Shown in pieces: positions 1 to 11,000 of a stretch of DNA of 64,000 bases (its first letter is position 1; each line of letters begins with the position of its first letter). The notes under the pieces are model-generated. The model was given only the letters and a program-made list of their open reading frames with translations. It was not told where the DNA came from and ran no database searches. The translations under genes were made by a program, and so were the position numbers. Source of the stretch: Scolanthus callimorphus (Eukaryota; Cnidaria; Anthozoa; Actiniaria; Edwardsiidae); NCBI GenBank assembly GCA_033964015.1, contig CM066917.1:31695951-31759950 (forward strand), read 5' to 3'.

Positions 1-90
1 TTCAAAGCCTCATAACCTCAACAAAAATTGACATAAGACTAAAAAGAATGCCCATTCCAGTTGACGACGCCAGTCAGCTATTCCAGTGAT

Positions 91-305
91 ATTTCTCCAT
101 GACAACCTGAGAATTCCTTTATAGATTAATGGACGATTCCAGCTATAAGCGCGCGCGCTCTTCTTTATTCAGAAATGCCCAAGCCCAGAATGCGGCCCTT
201 AATGCATCGCACGCATTTTTTTAACAGTTTGTTCGACAAATGTCCCACATCTACCACGTGCAGCGCGCGCGTGATTATAACTGTTATAATAATTCCAGTG
301 ATAAT
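91..305. repeat. MITE family M1, copy 1
   Basis: Carries the block beginning TGGACGATTCCAGCTATAAG, followed by GCGC-rich sequence and ending in a GCGCGCGTGATTATAACTG block. The same block recurs at 668-867, 11693-11837 and 39150-39317, where the right end reads CTGGAATCGTCCA, the inverse of the left end. Here the right terminus is damaged. No coding capacity; a non-autonomous inverted-repeat element. Confidence 0.7.
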
Positions 306-309
306 TTCT

Positions 310-673
310 CCATGCAAGAGTGGATTACCAAGAGTTTCCATATTTACTATGTACGCCCGAATCACAGTCAGAAAAGTGTCTATTTTTAGAACTAGGATTC
401 CCGCGAAAACTCGTCATCCACAGGGTTCCCACTTTCTCGCCACGCGAGATCCAGCCTAAAATTAAATCGCAGATCAATCGAAAAACTTGAAAGCCGCAAA
501 GATAATGTAGGATATTCTCTATTTGTTGTGTATTGTGTATACGAGCATTCGAACCTAAGCATTCGAATACTTTCGCGCACGAAATTCAAATCTAAAATAG
601 ACACTTTTCTGACTGTGATGTGGACAAATACTGTACGAAAGATTCTAACTCTTGTTAATCCACTCTGCTCCAT
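310..673. repeat. Inverted-repeat element between two M1 copies
   Basis: Left arm around 310-385 (AGAGTGGATTA, then ACAGTCAGAAAAGTGTCTA) is matched by its reverse complement around 593-665 (TAGACACTTTTCTGACTGTG, then TTAATCCACTCT). The middle is unique sequence. The M1 sequence is present on both sides, so this element appears inserted into, or duplicated along with, an M1 pair. Short ORFs here are not conserved coding. Confidence 0.6.
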
Positions 674-867
674 GATAACCTGGAATTCCTTTATAGATTA
701 ATGGACGATTCCAGCTATAAGCGCGCGCGCTCTTCTTTATTCAGAAATGTCCAAGCCCAGAATGCATCGCACGCTTTTTTTTAACAGTTTGTTCGACAAA
801 TGTCCCACATCTACCACGTGCAGCGCGCGCGTGATTATAACTGTTATAACTGGAATCGTCCATTAAA
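668..867. repeat. MITE family M1, copy 2 (complete ends)
   Basis: Near-identical to 91-305. Here both ends are present: TGGACGATTCCAG near 700 and CTGGAATCGTCCA near 855, giving terminal inverted repeats of about 13 bp around a GCGC-rich core. Confidence 0.75.
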
Positions 868-1189
868 ATGGCACTGTGGAATTTCAGTCGTGTAGTAGGT
901 TACCTAGCCTGCATTCCTGGAACTTTAGTCCTGTATCGCGTCTGGAGCAAACCCAAGAATTGTAGACTGTTGCTAAGTGCACTTCTGTCTAAGGCCATCA
1001 TATGTTTCAGCGCACTTTTGTGTCGCGCATGTATGTTTACAGCTAAAATCATTGCCTCGCGACCCGCGTTTTCAAAACATCGATTTGTGTTTGACTTTGC
1101 TGTTCCACCAGTCAAATCTTATGAGCCAATCAGATTCTTGCCCTGTTTCGCCTAGTGCAGTCAACTGGCTTTTCTCTGAACTAAAACCA

Positions 1190-1530
1190 CAACCTCGTCC
1201 CCAGGGTCTTCTCGGTCGTTTTTCATAATGGCGGTTGACTCGGGAGAAGACCCTGGGGGAGGCTGAGTCACATGACCTACCCATGACCACGCATGACCAC
1301 TGTTTGAAAACATGGGAACGAGGTTTGTCCTTTTTTTCGAGATGATCAACCTCGTCCCCAGGGTCTTCTCGGTCGTTTTTCAAAATGGCGGTTAGCTCAG
1401 AGAAGACCTGGGGGAGGCTGAGTCACGTGACTATTGTTTGAGGACATGAGAATGAGGTTGTCCTTTGTTTCGAAACGGTCATGGACTCAGCCTCCCCCAG
1501 GGTCTGCTTTTCGGTCCTATAAATGCTATA
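1190..1530. repeat. MITE family M2, two tandem partial copies
   Basis: Contains CCCCAGGGTCTTCTCGGTCG twice (near 1199 and 1357), each followed by AATGGCGGTT and the partial inverse GAAGACCCTGGGGGAGGCTG. A related copy lies at 51880-52095. The element sits directly upstream of the ataxin-3 start, so it may overlap that promoter. No ORF of substance. Confidence 0.65.
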
Positions 1531-1641
1531 TTCCGTACACGCCACAGGCTACCCAATTACAACTATCGAAACTATCCCAGAGTTCCATGCAATCACGCAG
1601 AGTCATCCCAGAATCCATTGCAGTGTTTTGGAAATTTCAAA

Positions 1642-4600
1642 ATGGAGGCGATTTTCCACGAAAAGGTTCGTCACCGGCTTCTATAATATAGTATACCTAA
1701 AATTTAACTGCTGCCTCTAGCTCAAATGATTATGAATGTCATTTATTTTGTAGCAAGAAGGCTCTCTATGTGCCCAACATTGTCTGAACACGCTTTTGCA
1801 AGGTTAGTGGAGGGCGTTTAAGATTTCTGTCATGTCCATCATGGGACGGGGCAAAAATTATTAGTCTAGTGTGTCGGGTTTGCTGTCACTTGATTGATGT
1901 AGAGGTTTACCTGAGGCTGAGGTATTCTTTGTTTAGTCTAATGCACTAGTCATTTGCTTCCACCGACCCCAACCCCCGCGACATGCGGGGATTTTGCCAG
2001 GCAATAGTGGGAGAAATATCAGTGGTTTGTCTTGTATTCGTGGCCCGATCCCCAGGGAGCTTACTTCAAATTTGCTATGGCTCAGATAACGGCCGGGGAA
2101 TGGCGGGGGAAACAAAACACCTGTCTTTCATTTCGGCAAAGACACTCTACTGGTTTTGAAAGTATTAGGAAAGTTTCTTGTATCCATCTTGTGGATGGTG
2201 GAATTTGTCCCTTGGGTGTAGGAAATGTTTCCCGGGGTATAGGGAATTTGCCAAGGCGTTCTCCCCTGGTAGGCGGTGGAATTATTTCAAATTTGACAAC
2301 ATCTGCTTCATATTCCCCTGCTATGTCGCGGGGTTGGGGGTCGGTGGAAACAAATGACTAGTGCATAAGGGAATGAATTCAGTCATTTCTTAACCAGTTA
2401 CTTTGACGAAGAAAGGAAATGCATTATCGATATACACAAACTTTAAAACAGATTGAGATATGAGCTATACTACCAGCTTTACGTATCTGTAGTTCCACTT
2501 TTCATTTATGACACTCTGAAACTTAGAACTTCCCTGCTGAGACATTTTCCTATTGTACTACTCTTCCCAGTAGACGGTTACACCTATCGGTTTTTCTTCC
2601 CGCCGGCGGCTGTCTAAAACTGATTGCGTGATCACTTTTTTTTGTACCACGTGATGAGTTGCTATGTACCATGTGATCAGTATTTGTGGGCGTAAACTTT
2701 GAGATTTTGGTGAGACACATTGTTTTGCTGCTTTCCAACAAAGTCTATGCCCAAAATGGTTGATCACGTGGTACATAAGCAACCCATCACATGGTACATA
2801 AAAAGGTGATCACACGATGCATTTGAGAAAGCCGCCGGCAGGCTGAAAAAACCGAGAGGTGTAATGGTCTACTGGGAAGAGTAGTATTTTGCTTGGCTAA
2901 AGAGGCCTAGCACGGAAAACTAAAACATAGAATTAGCTTTGCAAGATTTACAAGTAACTTCATTCATTGTTAACATAAACTTAATTTATAGTGATGATGT
3001 AAAGATAATCTCACAAATATAACAAAGAAAAAAGGGATAACCTTCATCTCTAGATTCACAAACTTCTCGACAAAAATAATAAAAACCCTTTAATTTGCTA
3101 CATGAGACCTTTCCCCATCCCAGGGAGGTCTACCTGATACCAGAATCTGGAAGCTGTGTCCTGCTTTCCCAAGTTTTCAAAAAGCAAGATTAATCTTGCT
3201 GAATCTTAACTCTGTCTGTTTCACAGGTCATATTTCACTGCCGTTGACTTGGCAGCAATAGCACAACAGTTAGATGAAGAAGAAAGGCGTAGGATGGCTG
3301 AAGGAGACACAGAATCTGAAGAATACAAAAAATTTCTAGAGGTAATGAATAAGCCAGAGCTAGTTTTATCAAATCTGTATGATCAATGATATTATTATTA
3401 TTATTGTGTTGAGGATATACATGAAACATACATGGATTTATCATATAAAGTTAAAAGATGGCATTCTTTTATAGTCTCTGGCTGGAACAATAATATGCTG
3501 CTTGTGAATTATTATTAACACATCAATGGAAACTGTGACAGCTTGTTGACAATGCTACACACCTTTATTTACTAATTCCATGATTGTTTATTTATTTTTG
3601 AACAGCAACCATCCTCTAATATGGATGATAGTGGTTTCTTTTCTATTCAGGTAACTGTGCTGCTTTTGATTTCTCGTTGCTGTATATAAAGGGTGGAAGT
3701 GACCCACCCTTTCCATCTGCTCTTTCTAATTAAATTGAATAAAGTTTATACAAATAAAACAATTATAGTAACAGCTTTATACAAATAAAACAATTTAGTA
3801 ACAGCTTTTTTATCTTGGTAATCATGATAATTTTATTTCTTGCAGTTTCAAGGCCTAAATTTCACAATTTTCTTTGGGGAAGCATGCCCCCAACCCCCTA
3901 GAAAAATAAAAAGGACATCAAGAAATGTACCTCCAACACTGCACCCTGTAGAATTTGCTTCCACTGACCATGTTGAAGGCTTGTTTATCTAATTTTTTAA
4001 CATATTAATGAATTCCAGGTTATATGCAGTGCATTAAGTGTATGGGGTTTAGAACTTATACCTTACTCAAATCCTGCTGTAGAAGACGCTAGAAAAAACC
4101 CACAGTAAGTACCAACCTCATGTAATTTGAGAATAATCAAGTCAAATGTCATGCCACAGGCTGTTCTGTTTTTGTTAAATAATGTTTGTGTTATCTTCAA
4201 GGAATCAACAAGCATTTATATGTAACTTACAACAACATGGTTTACTATACGAAAACTGGGAAATCAGGTTAGCTAATGGTTTCTATGAATAATTACCTAT
4301 TTGGAAATGTTCTTCAACAAAAGTGGACAAAGAGGAAATCCACTTCATCTTCAGGAAGGGACGATGGTAATGTTGGAATTGTTATGTACTTCTAAATGCC
4401 ATTTGTTCATTCACTCTTTTTTCAGTGGTTTAACATTAATTCAATAAAGACTGAACCTGAACTGATATCAGAAACTTATCTCTCCATGTATCTAACACAA
4501 CTCCAAACTGAAGGTAAGGATTTCACCTATAATCAGTTTAAGCTATAAGTTCAATCAAGCCAAATATCACAAACAATGCCAGCCCAAATTTTCAACCATG

Positions 4601-6348
4601 TTGAGAATCCAGCACTATATTTTCTTGGCCACAGGGTGACTCTTTTGGGGAGCATCCAAATACAATACAAAATATTATGTTTATAGTGGTAGTGCACTTA
4701 GCTATACCAGCTATTTTATAGACACTCCACTCAAACTGAAACCAAATATCTAAGATATGGAAACAAAAGCAGTGGGATCCTCAAGCATGCTACCAAATGT
4801 ATTTCTCCTCCCATCTACAGGTTATTCTATATTTGTGGCCATTGGAACTCTACCAGATTGTGAAGCTGACCAGCTTCTAAAACTCTGTCCAGCTAAACCA
4901 AAAAAGAAACCTCCTCCATCCAGCAAATCCAAGTCAGGGGCACACCATCTTATCAAAAAGTCAGACTTGACATCAGCATTGGACAGTGTGAAAACTACTG
5001 GCAGGCCTCCACTGATACTGGTGAATATTGGTATCTTATTTTCCTTCTCCCCTTTCAGGGTTGGATGCCAAATTTTAATAACCATTAATATTGTCTCTCT
5101 TCTCTTTGGTTGAGTGTTACCGCCAAATTCTTGGTGGTTTTAAATGCAAGCGACTGTTACATGCTTGTAGGCAAGCTGGCCAACTGTCTGCTCTCTCAGA
5201 GAAGTAAAACAGAAAAATGGTGTTGTGATAATAGGTTTGAATGAATAATAAAGATTGGTCATTGGCCTCAGGATAACACCCCATCAATCCTAATAATTCT
5301 CCATATCAAACTCAGCTGAATATTTCATCTTTCAGGTCATCCTGTTAATCTTGAAGATGTCAGGAGAAGAAGAGCTGAATACTTCTCGAGGTAATATTGT
5401 GATGTGTGATTTTATATTTTGAGTTGCTGGGCGTGGTAAACTATCATGGTAACCACAGCAAAGCTGTACAGAAAGACAAAACAGTATGTGACTTGTGGCA
5501 TTTCAAATACATTTTGTTTCATATTGTTATTTGACAGGCAATGCTTTATAAACTCGGGTTTATATGCTTTTATTTTAGAGTACGTTAGCACTTCCGGTTA
5601 GCGCAGTGGTAGAGCGCCGGGCTTGTGTGCGGGAGGTTGGGAGTTCAAACCCAGGCCAGACCAACACTCAGGGTCTTTTCTAAATAATTGAGGAGAAGGT
5701 GCTGCCTTTGCTCTAACAACTGCAAATGGTTAGACCTTCACATCGTCTCGGATAAGGACGTAAAACCGTAGGCCCCGCAACGGAAGAAGAGCCACCTAGT
5801 GGAATCCGATTTGCGTAACCCATTATTATTATTGTTATTGTTATTGTTATTGTGTATTGTTGTTATTGTTATTGTTATTGTTATTGTTATTGTTATTGTT
5901 ATTGTTATTGTTATTGTTATTGTTATTGTTATTGTTATTGTTATTGTTATTGTTATTGTTATTGTTTTTTGTCTCGGGTTGGGCATATCATGAAAAATAC
6001 AACAAAGCTTCCAAATCAGCTTCCTTATCAAAGTTTATCATCTCATGTTATTTGATATCAGACAACTAAAAGATCAAGAACAAGACACAAACACACCTGA
6101 AGAAAATAATGTATTGCACGCAACTCAACCCGAGATGACAGATGAACAATTATCAGGTAAACCTGTTTGAATGTTAAATTGTCAGAAGTGGGGAATTTTA
6201 ATTTTGCAACTTTACTGGAAAATAAGTTTTGAAGATGAGACGTTAATAAAGTTCCTATCCTTATTCCCGTTTCCCTTTTTTTTCAGAAATGACGGAAGAT
6301 GAAATGTTGCAAGCTGCATTGTCGCTCTCCCTTGCTGGGAATTCTTAA
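1642..6348 (+). CDS. ATXN3: Ataxin-3, Josephin-domain deubiquitinase (11 exons, two 1-base deletions)
   Basis: Cysteine protease that removes or edits ubiquitin chains. Exons: 1642-1665, 1754-1802, 3227-3341, 3606-3650, 4019-4104, 4202-4267, 4426-4513, 4821-5030, 5336-5390, 6062-6156, 6287-6348, all with GT-AG borders. The Josephin domain is clear: MEAIFHEK start, then Cys14 in SLCAQHC, His119 and Asn134, the same numbers as the catalytic triad of human ataxin-3. The C-terminal exon carries one ubiquitin-interacting motif (EDEMLQAALSLSL). Two single bases appear missing: one at the exon 2/3 junction, and one directly after the His119 codon in exon 6 (near 4238), where the reading needed is H-W-F-T. 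Flanking exon phases only fit if these bases are restored, giving about 298 residues. The UIM1/UIM2 pair and polyQ of human ataxin-3 are not seen. Assembly error is more likely than a pseudogene because all splice sites and the rest of the protein are conserved. Confidence 0.9.
1941..2366. mobile_element. MITE with about 42-bp terminal inverted repeats, ataxin-3 intron 2
   Basis: Starts ATGCACTAGTCATTTG and ends CAAATGACTAGTGCAT. The inverse match continues inward through the GGTCGGTGGAA / CCCCAACCCCCGCGACAT blocks. No transposase is encoded. Confidence 0.8.
2555..2886. mobile_element. Fold-back MITE, ataxin-3 intron 2
   Basis: Left end TACTACTCTTCCCAGTAGAC pairs with right end CTACTGGGAAGAGTAGTA. 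Inner arms continue with CGGTTTTT / AAAAACCG and with paired CACGTG-type blocks (GTACCACGTGAT and GATCACGTGGTAC). The palindrome is discontinuous. The ORFs here are shadows. Confidence 0.8.
5591..5817 (+). mobile_element. tRNA-derived SINE with intact A and B boxes
   Basis: A-box-like TTAGCGCAGTGGT at about 5599-5611 and B-box-like GGGAGTTCAAACCC at about 5639-5652 form an internal RNA polymerase III promoter. The body (CTTTTCTAAATAATTGAGGA, then TCGGATAAGGACGT) recurs at 17405-17780. Inserted in ataxin-3 intron 9; its 3' end runs into the (TTATTG)n tract. Confidence 0.75.
5822..5966 (+). repeat. (TTATTG)n microsatellite
   Basis: About 24 tandem TTATTG hexamers following the SINE; probably the expanded SINE tail. 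Open in several frames, which creates artefactual poly-Leu, Cys-Tyr and Ile-Thr ORFs on both strands. Confidence 0.95.
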
Positions 6349-8076
6349 CACACAGTGCATCCCTCCCCCTCCCCCATAGGTAACGGCTGTGAGATGGCCG
6401 CGACATCCACCTCATGCCAGCTCACATGCCAGCTCACATGCAAAGGGTCACGACTGGAAAGTTTCCTAGAGACCTTACCAAATGTGGAGACGTAATACGG
6501 TACCACGATCATGAGAGGAACTGGATTTCTTGTCGGAAAATCACCATTGACCAAGGAAATACCCGTCCCACATGCGAGTCATATGATGAAGCGAGGAGAC
6601 AATGGAGCGGGGTACCTGTGGTCCAACAACTGCCACTCATGCGAAACTCTTTGGCTTGGTTACATTAGTTGCTCGTGCGTGAAGGGAAAACAAAATACTT
6701 TGAAACAAACACAGGACCCCCGTTCAAGCGGAAAGCCACAGGACCCCCGTTAAGATGAAAAGGTCTATTACCGGCAATCTTCCAAGAAAGCTGTATCAGT
6801 ACTCCCGCATTCGAGTTGCACCTTGGTGGCCCATGCTGTGGAACATGTGAAGTTCTGAAGATATCGGCAACAAGCAAATTAGTCAGGACACAGGAATCCC
6901 ACGTGCCAAAAAGTCAAATATCCGAAACGCCCACTGGAGAGCCGGCTAGCACGCTATCCATCTCGTGAGTGAGGAGGTTTGTCAAAAGAGGACTATATTA
7001 GATAGATAACAGAAGCATTTGTGAGACTACCCAGGTGGAAGGCAAAGTGCGTGATCTGCATTTATAGTCAGCTCATGTAAGAGTGACAGCTCTGTGATTA
7101 ACTGACTAAGCTCAAGGACAAATAAAGAGTGTTCCGTATTACAACTAGCTGTGATTTCTCATTATCCTTTTTTACATATTACGGATGGGCAGTTTGCATA
7201 TTTTGTACCCCTTACTCTCACTAATGGAGAGTTTTAGTGTGTTTGCGTAGCGACCGAGTAGAGACCCCAATGAAACAACTGACGAAGTACAGAACTGAAA
7301 AGAAGGAAGAAATGTCGAAGAGAAAAGTTGAACAACATATATGACGTCATTCAAGATTCGTGGAGCATGCGCATTTCAAAAGCAGTCATCCCACATGGAT
7401 GTAAGTCAAGCTTACGCTGACTAGAGTACATGAGAAGTTGTGAACCCGCTGTCCATCACCCACAAACTGTATCCTTAGAGAGGTCGACTTGCGGCAAGTC
7501 TAATACTTGCAGATTGGAATCAAGTGTTCCTTTGCCTGCCCAGAAGACAAGGCAGTTGTCTTCAATGATTTTCCTGCAGTATATCAGGCAAATTTTGTAG
7601 AAGACAGCAAGTTTTATCCTTATATTCAATTTTTCTTTTGGAGAGAAGCTATAGCTTCCTCTGAGAACAAAAGAAACCGAGCCGGTCATGGTTTAGAGAT
7701 GTTAAATGTTGTTTGCTTACAAAGTATTTTACAATTATTTCTAACAGATGTCTATTAAACAATGTCTTTTCAATATTATACCATTTTGATAATTTACTTC
7801 CTTTTTAGCAAGACATATTATATTTTAAGTTTGGCCTTGGCTCGAATTAACACCATACATTTCATCGAAAAAAGAAATAAGTGAATCGTGCTCTTTCATT
7901 AGTGCGAATTCGAACACGCAGGGCATTATGGGAAAGACCGAGTAGGCGCGCAAAGGATCGCGGGTAGGTTTCTTGAGCTCCTCCCCATATCCTTCACGCG
8001 CCTGCTACGGTCTTCCCATAACTCCCTGCGTTCTCCTACCAAGAGACTGGGTAACGGTGATCCTGACCCTCCTAGT
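6349..8076. other. Intergenic, convergent genes (ataxin-3 and P4HTM-A)
   Basis: 3' side of both genes. A possible polyadenylation signal AATAAA lies at 7121-7126, about 770 bp past the ataxin-3 stop. The remainder is non-coding as far as can be seen. An AGAGGTCGACTTG...CAAGTCTAAT block at 7476-7503 is shared with 42042-42066. Confidence 0.5.
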
Positions 8077-11000
8077 CTAGTTTAGGCTATACTGGCTTCT
8101 GTCTATGCTCTGTAAAGCCCAGGGTAAATATGTACTCTTTATGTGAGCATCATGCTTATAAGGAGCCGGGATCCAGTTATTGGCAATCCATTTTTGTCCC
8201 TTCTTGAGGGCGCACCCCCCGTGCATGCTGTACTCATCCAGTTCCCCAAGCCAGTCCGACTCCTCATCCAGCAAGTGGTTGTACCACATGATTCCTGTGC
8301 CTTTCTTGGGTTTGACCACAAGATTGGATTCGTAACAGAACTCATTCAGGTTGAATAGATCTTTCCCTTGAGCTCTGTTTATAGCGATATTCTGAAAAAT
8401 AAATCTTTAGAATTGATCTGGGAGTCTAGAAAAACCGCGACGGTTGTGGAAGGAAAACGTGTAGAGAGGGAGTAAGTTTCTCGATTTTCAACGACTTTTA
8501 TTTCTCGCCTTCGAGGAGGACGGTTGCCCATCCACAGTCACACGAAATGGGTAAAAGCCATGTGAAGGAATGTTTCCTTTTCTAGCGGGAACGTCTGTGA
8601 ACAGATTGGATTCGTAACAGAACTCATTCAGGTTGAATAGTTTTTTCCCTTGAGCTCTGTTTATAGCGATATTCTGAAAAATAAATATTTAGAATTGATC
8701 TGGGAGTCTAGAAAAACCGCGACGGTTGTGGAAGTAAAACGTGTAGAGAGGGAGTAAGTTTCTCGATTTTCAACGACTTTTATTTCTCGCCTTCGAGGAG
8801 GACGGTTGCCCATCCACAGTCACACGAAATGGGTAAAAGCCATGTGAAGGAATGTTTCCTTTTTCTAGCGGGAACGTTTGTGAACAGCCCGATGATCACT
8901 AATTGGATTCTTCGCATATCGTTGTGTTTCTGTTTCGATCTACTATTAGCGTAGTTCTTGGGATGTGTGTTCCGATGGATATATTTTACATTGCTGAAGA
9001 CATGACAGAAGACGTTGGACAGCTTCCACAGGAGGCGACCATGGACAAACACTTTAGACTCTAAGATATTCGTATCACCCAACTAGTGGACTTCTGTCAA
9101 TGCTGCACTCTGATTGGCTACGCCTTCTAGTAGCGAAAGCGACGATTTTGAACATAAAAACAATAGCGGCGGCTTCTCGTTTTATCGGGGTTTCTGATTA
9201 TTTTTAGTGATACTAAAATAATAGACCGATCCCGTCTCGCTTGATTAATCACCTAAGAATTCAAAATGTCCTGACTTTGACACTGACTGTCTGACTGAAA
9301 TTGCATGCTAAGCGCGAGCTACATTGCATTTCTACGTAATTGCGCAACAAACGCACCTCTTTGGATAACGTCGCATTATCCGCCACGGGAAAAGCTGTTT
9401 CTCCTCCTTCCTCGACATCATTCAGAAAATATAGAATCGTTATATATCTAGGATTAGAACCGTTAGACAAACTGTTACTTTACGGATACAGAAAACAATA
9501 TGCAAGTAAAATGGGCCATATCATCCCGCCAGCCGGAAGCGCGAGCTTCAAAACGGGTTGCGCGCGCTAAAAATCGAAGAAAGAAAACCATCCAAATTTC
9601 GCCGCTTGTCATACTGGTTGCTGCAGTTTGCATAGGGGTCGTGGCGTCTACAAAAAAACTTCACATGTAAATATGGAAATGCGGAAATAAATACATTTTA
9701 CAGGTCGTAACTGGGAAAGATCATTGTTTCGTACTTGTCACTTCTACTCACCTACAGAGTTTGCACGTCCCAGGTCGTAACTGGGCAATATCACCATGTT
9801 GTATTTGATGACAGCACGGGATCTCTGGCTTCTCGTGCGTCTCCGAGTCAAAGTGACTGTGATAATGGCCGCCCACCTCATATCGGACTACCTGTGGAGG
9901 GGGGAATGGAACGAGGGAATGACAAGTGATGATGGTAACTGCCCCTGAGTTTGTTATTGATTGTGAGCATGAGGATGTGGGGTGGCAATGGTAATAACAA
10001 GGGCGACGACTGATGTTGATGGTGACACGATGCTGCTGTTGTCGGTTGATGCTGATGATAATAATGCTGCTGCTGTTGTTGATGAGGATTATGTTAACGT
10101 TGCTAATGATACTAAGCAATTATTGGATGAGGTTTTGTGATTTCCAGAATAAACAATGTCGAGACAGGTGGAATCAGGCGAGGCCGTGAGGCTAGCCTGA
10201 TTCCACTTGGCGAGATATTGTTTATTCTGGAAATCACAAAAACCGAATTCAATAATTGTTTTATTATACATTGATTCAGTGAAAATACTTTTTTTCTGTC
10301 AAGCAATTTCTTTTACACAAGCGTCTTGTTAAATAGGGGAAACATTCAAAGGACTGTAGTCCCATGAAACATTGCGCGCGTAGGATCAAGAATCAGCTAG
10401 CTGATTCTTCAAGAATCAGCATGCTGATTCTTGGAGACCCTTAAAGTGCGTGATTCCCAAAGTAAAGCGCGCGCTTTTAGCCAATCAGAATCGAGATAGT
10501 GAGTATAATGTATAATAACGAAAATTATGATGCTGTTGTTGCTAATGATAACGATAATTATGATAATGATGCTGTTGTTGGTGATGGTAAAGGTGGTGTT
10601 GGTGTTGGTGATGAAAATAGCGATGACGATAAAGATGATGAGAAATGAGAACTCCAACGGAAGGACAACGTATCAAAGATTCGAAGAGATTACAAACCAT
10701 CTTATCACCATTCTCACCTGAAGAAATTCACTACCGTAAATTATCTCCTTTGACAGCTTCGTCAATGCAAGTACTCTAAGGAGAAAAAACGAGCACACAT
10801 AAAATACGAGCACCTAACTAACTTATTTACTGAGTTTTTCTTTAGCCTATGGAAAGAAAATTATCAAGGCTTGAAAAATTCGATTGGAACTGCTATGTAT
10901 GCGCTTACCATTTGCATTCCGTTGGTTTCCGACTGCTTTCGGGAAATATTACCATAGTTCTGTTCAGCTCGTTCCAGCCAAAGTTGCGGGACACTCTAAA

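Noticed and set aside
5738..6069. Poly-Leu, Cys-Tyr and Ile-Thr ORFs
   Set aside because: Translation of the (TTATTG)n tract in several frames.
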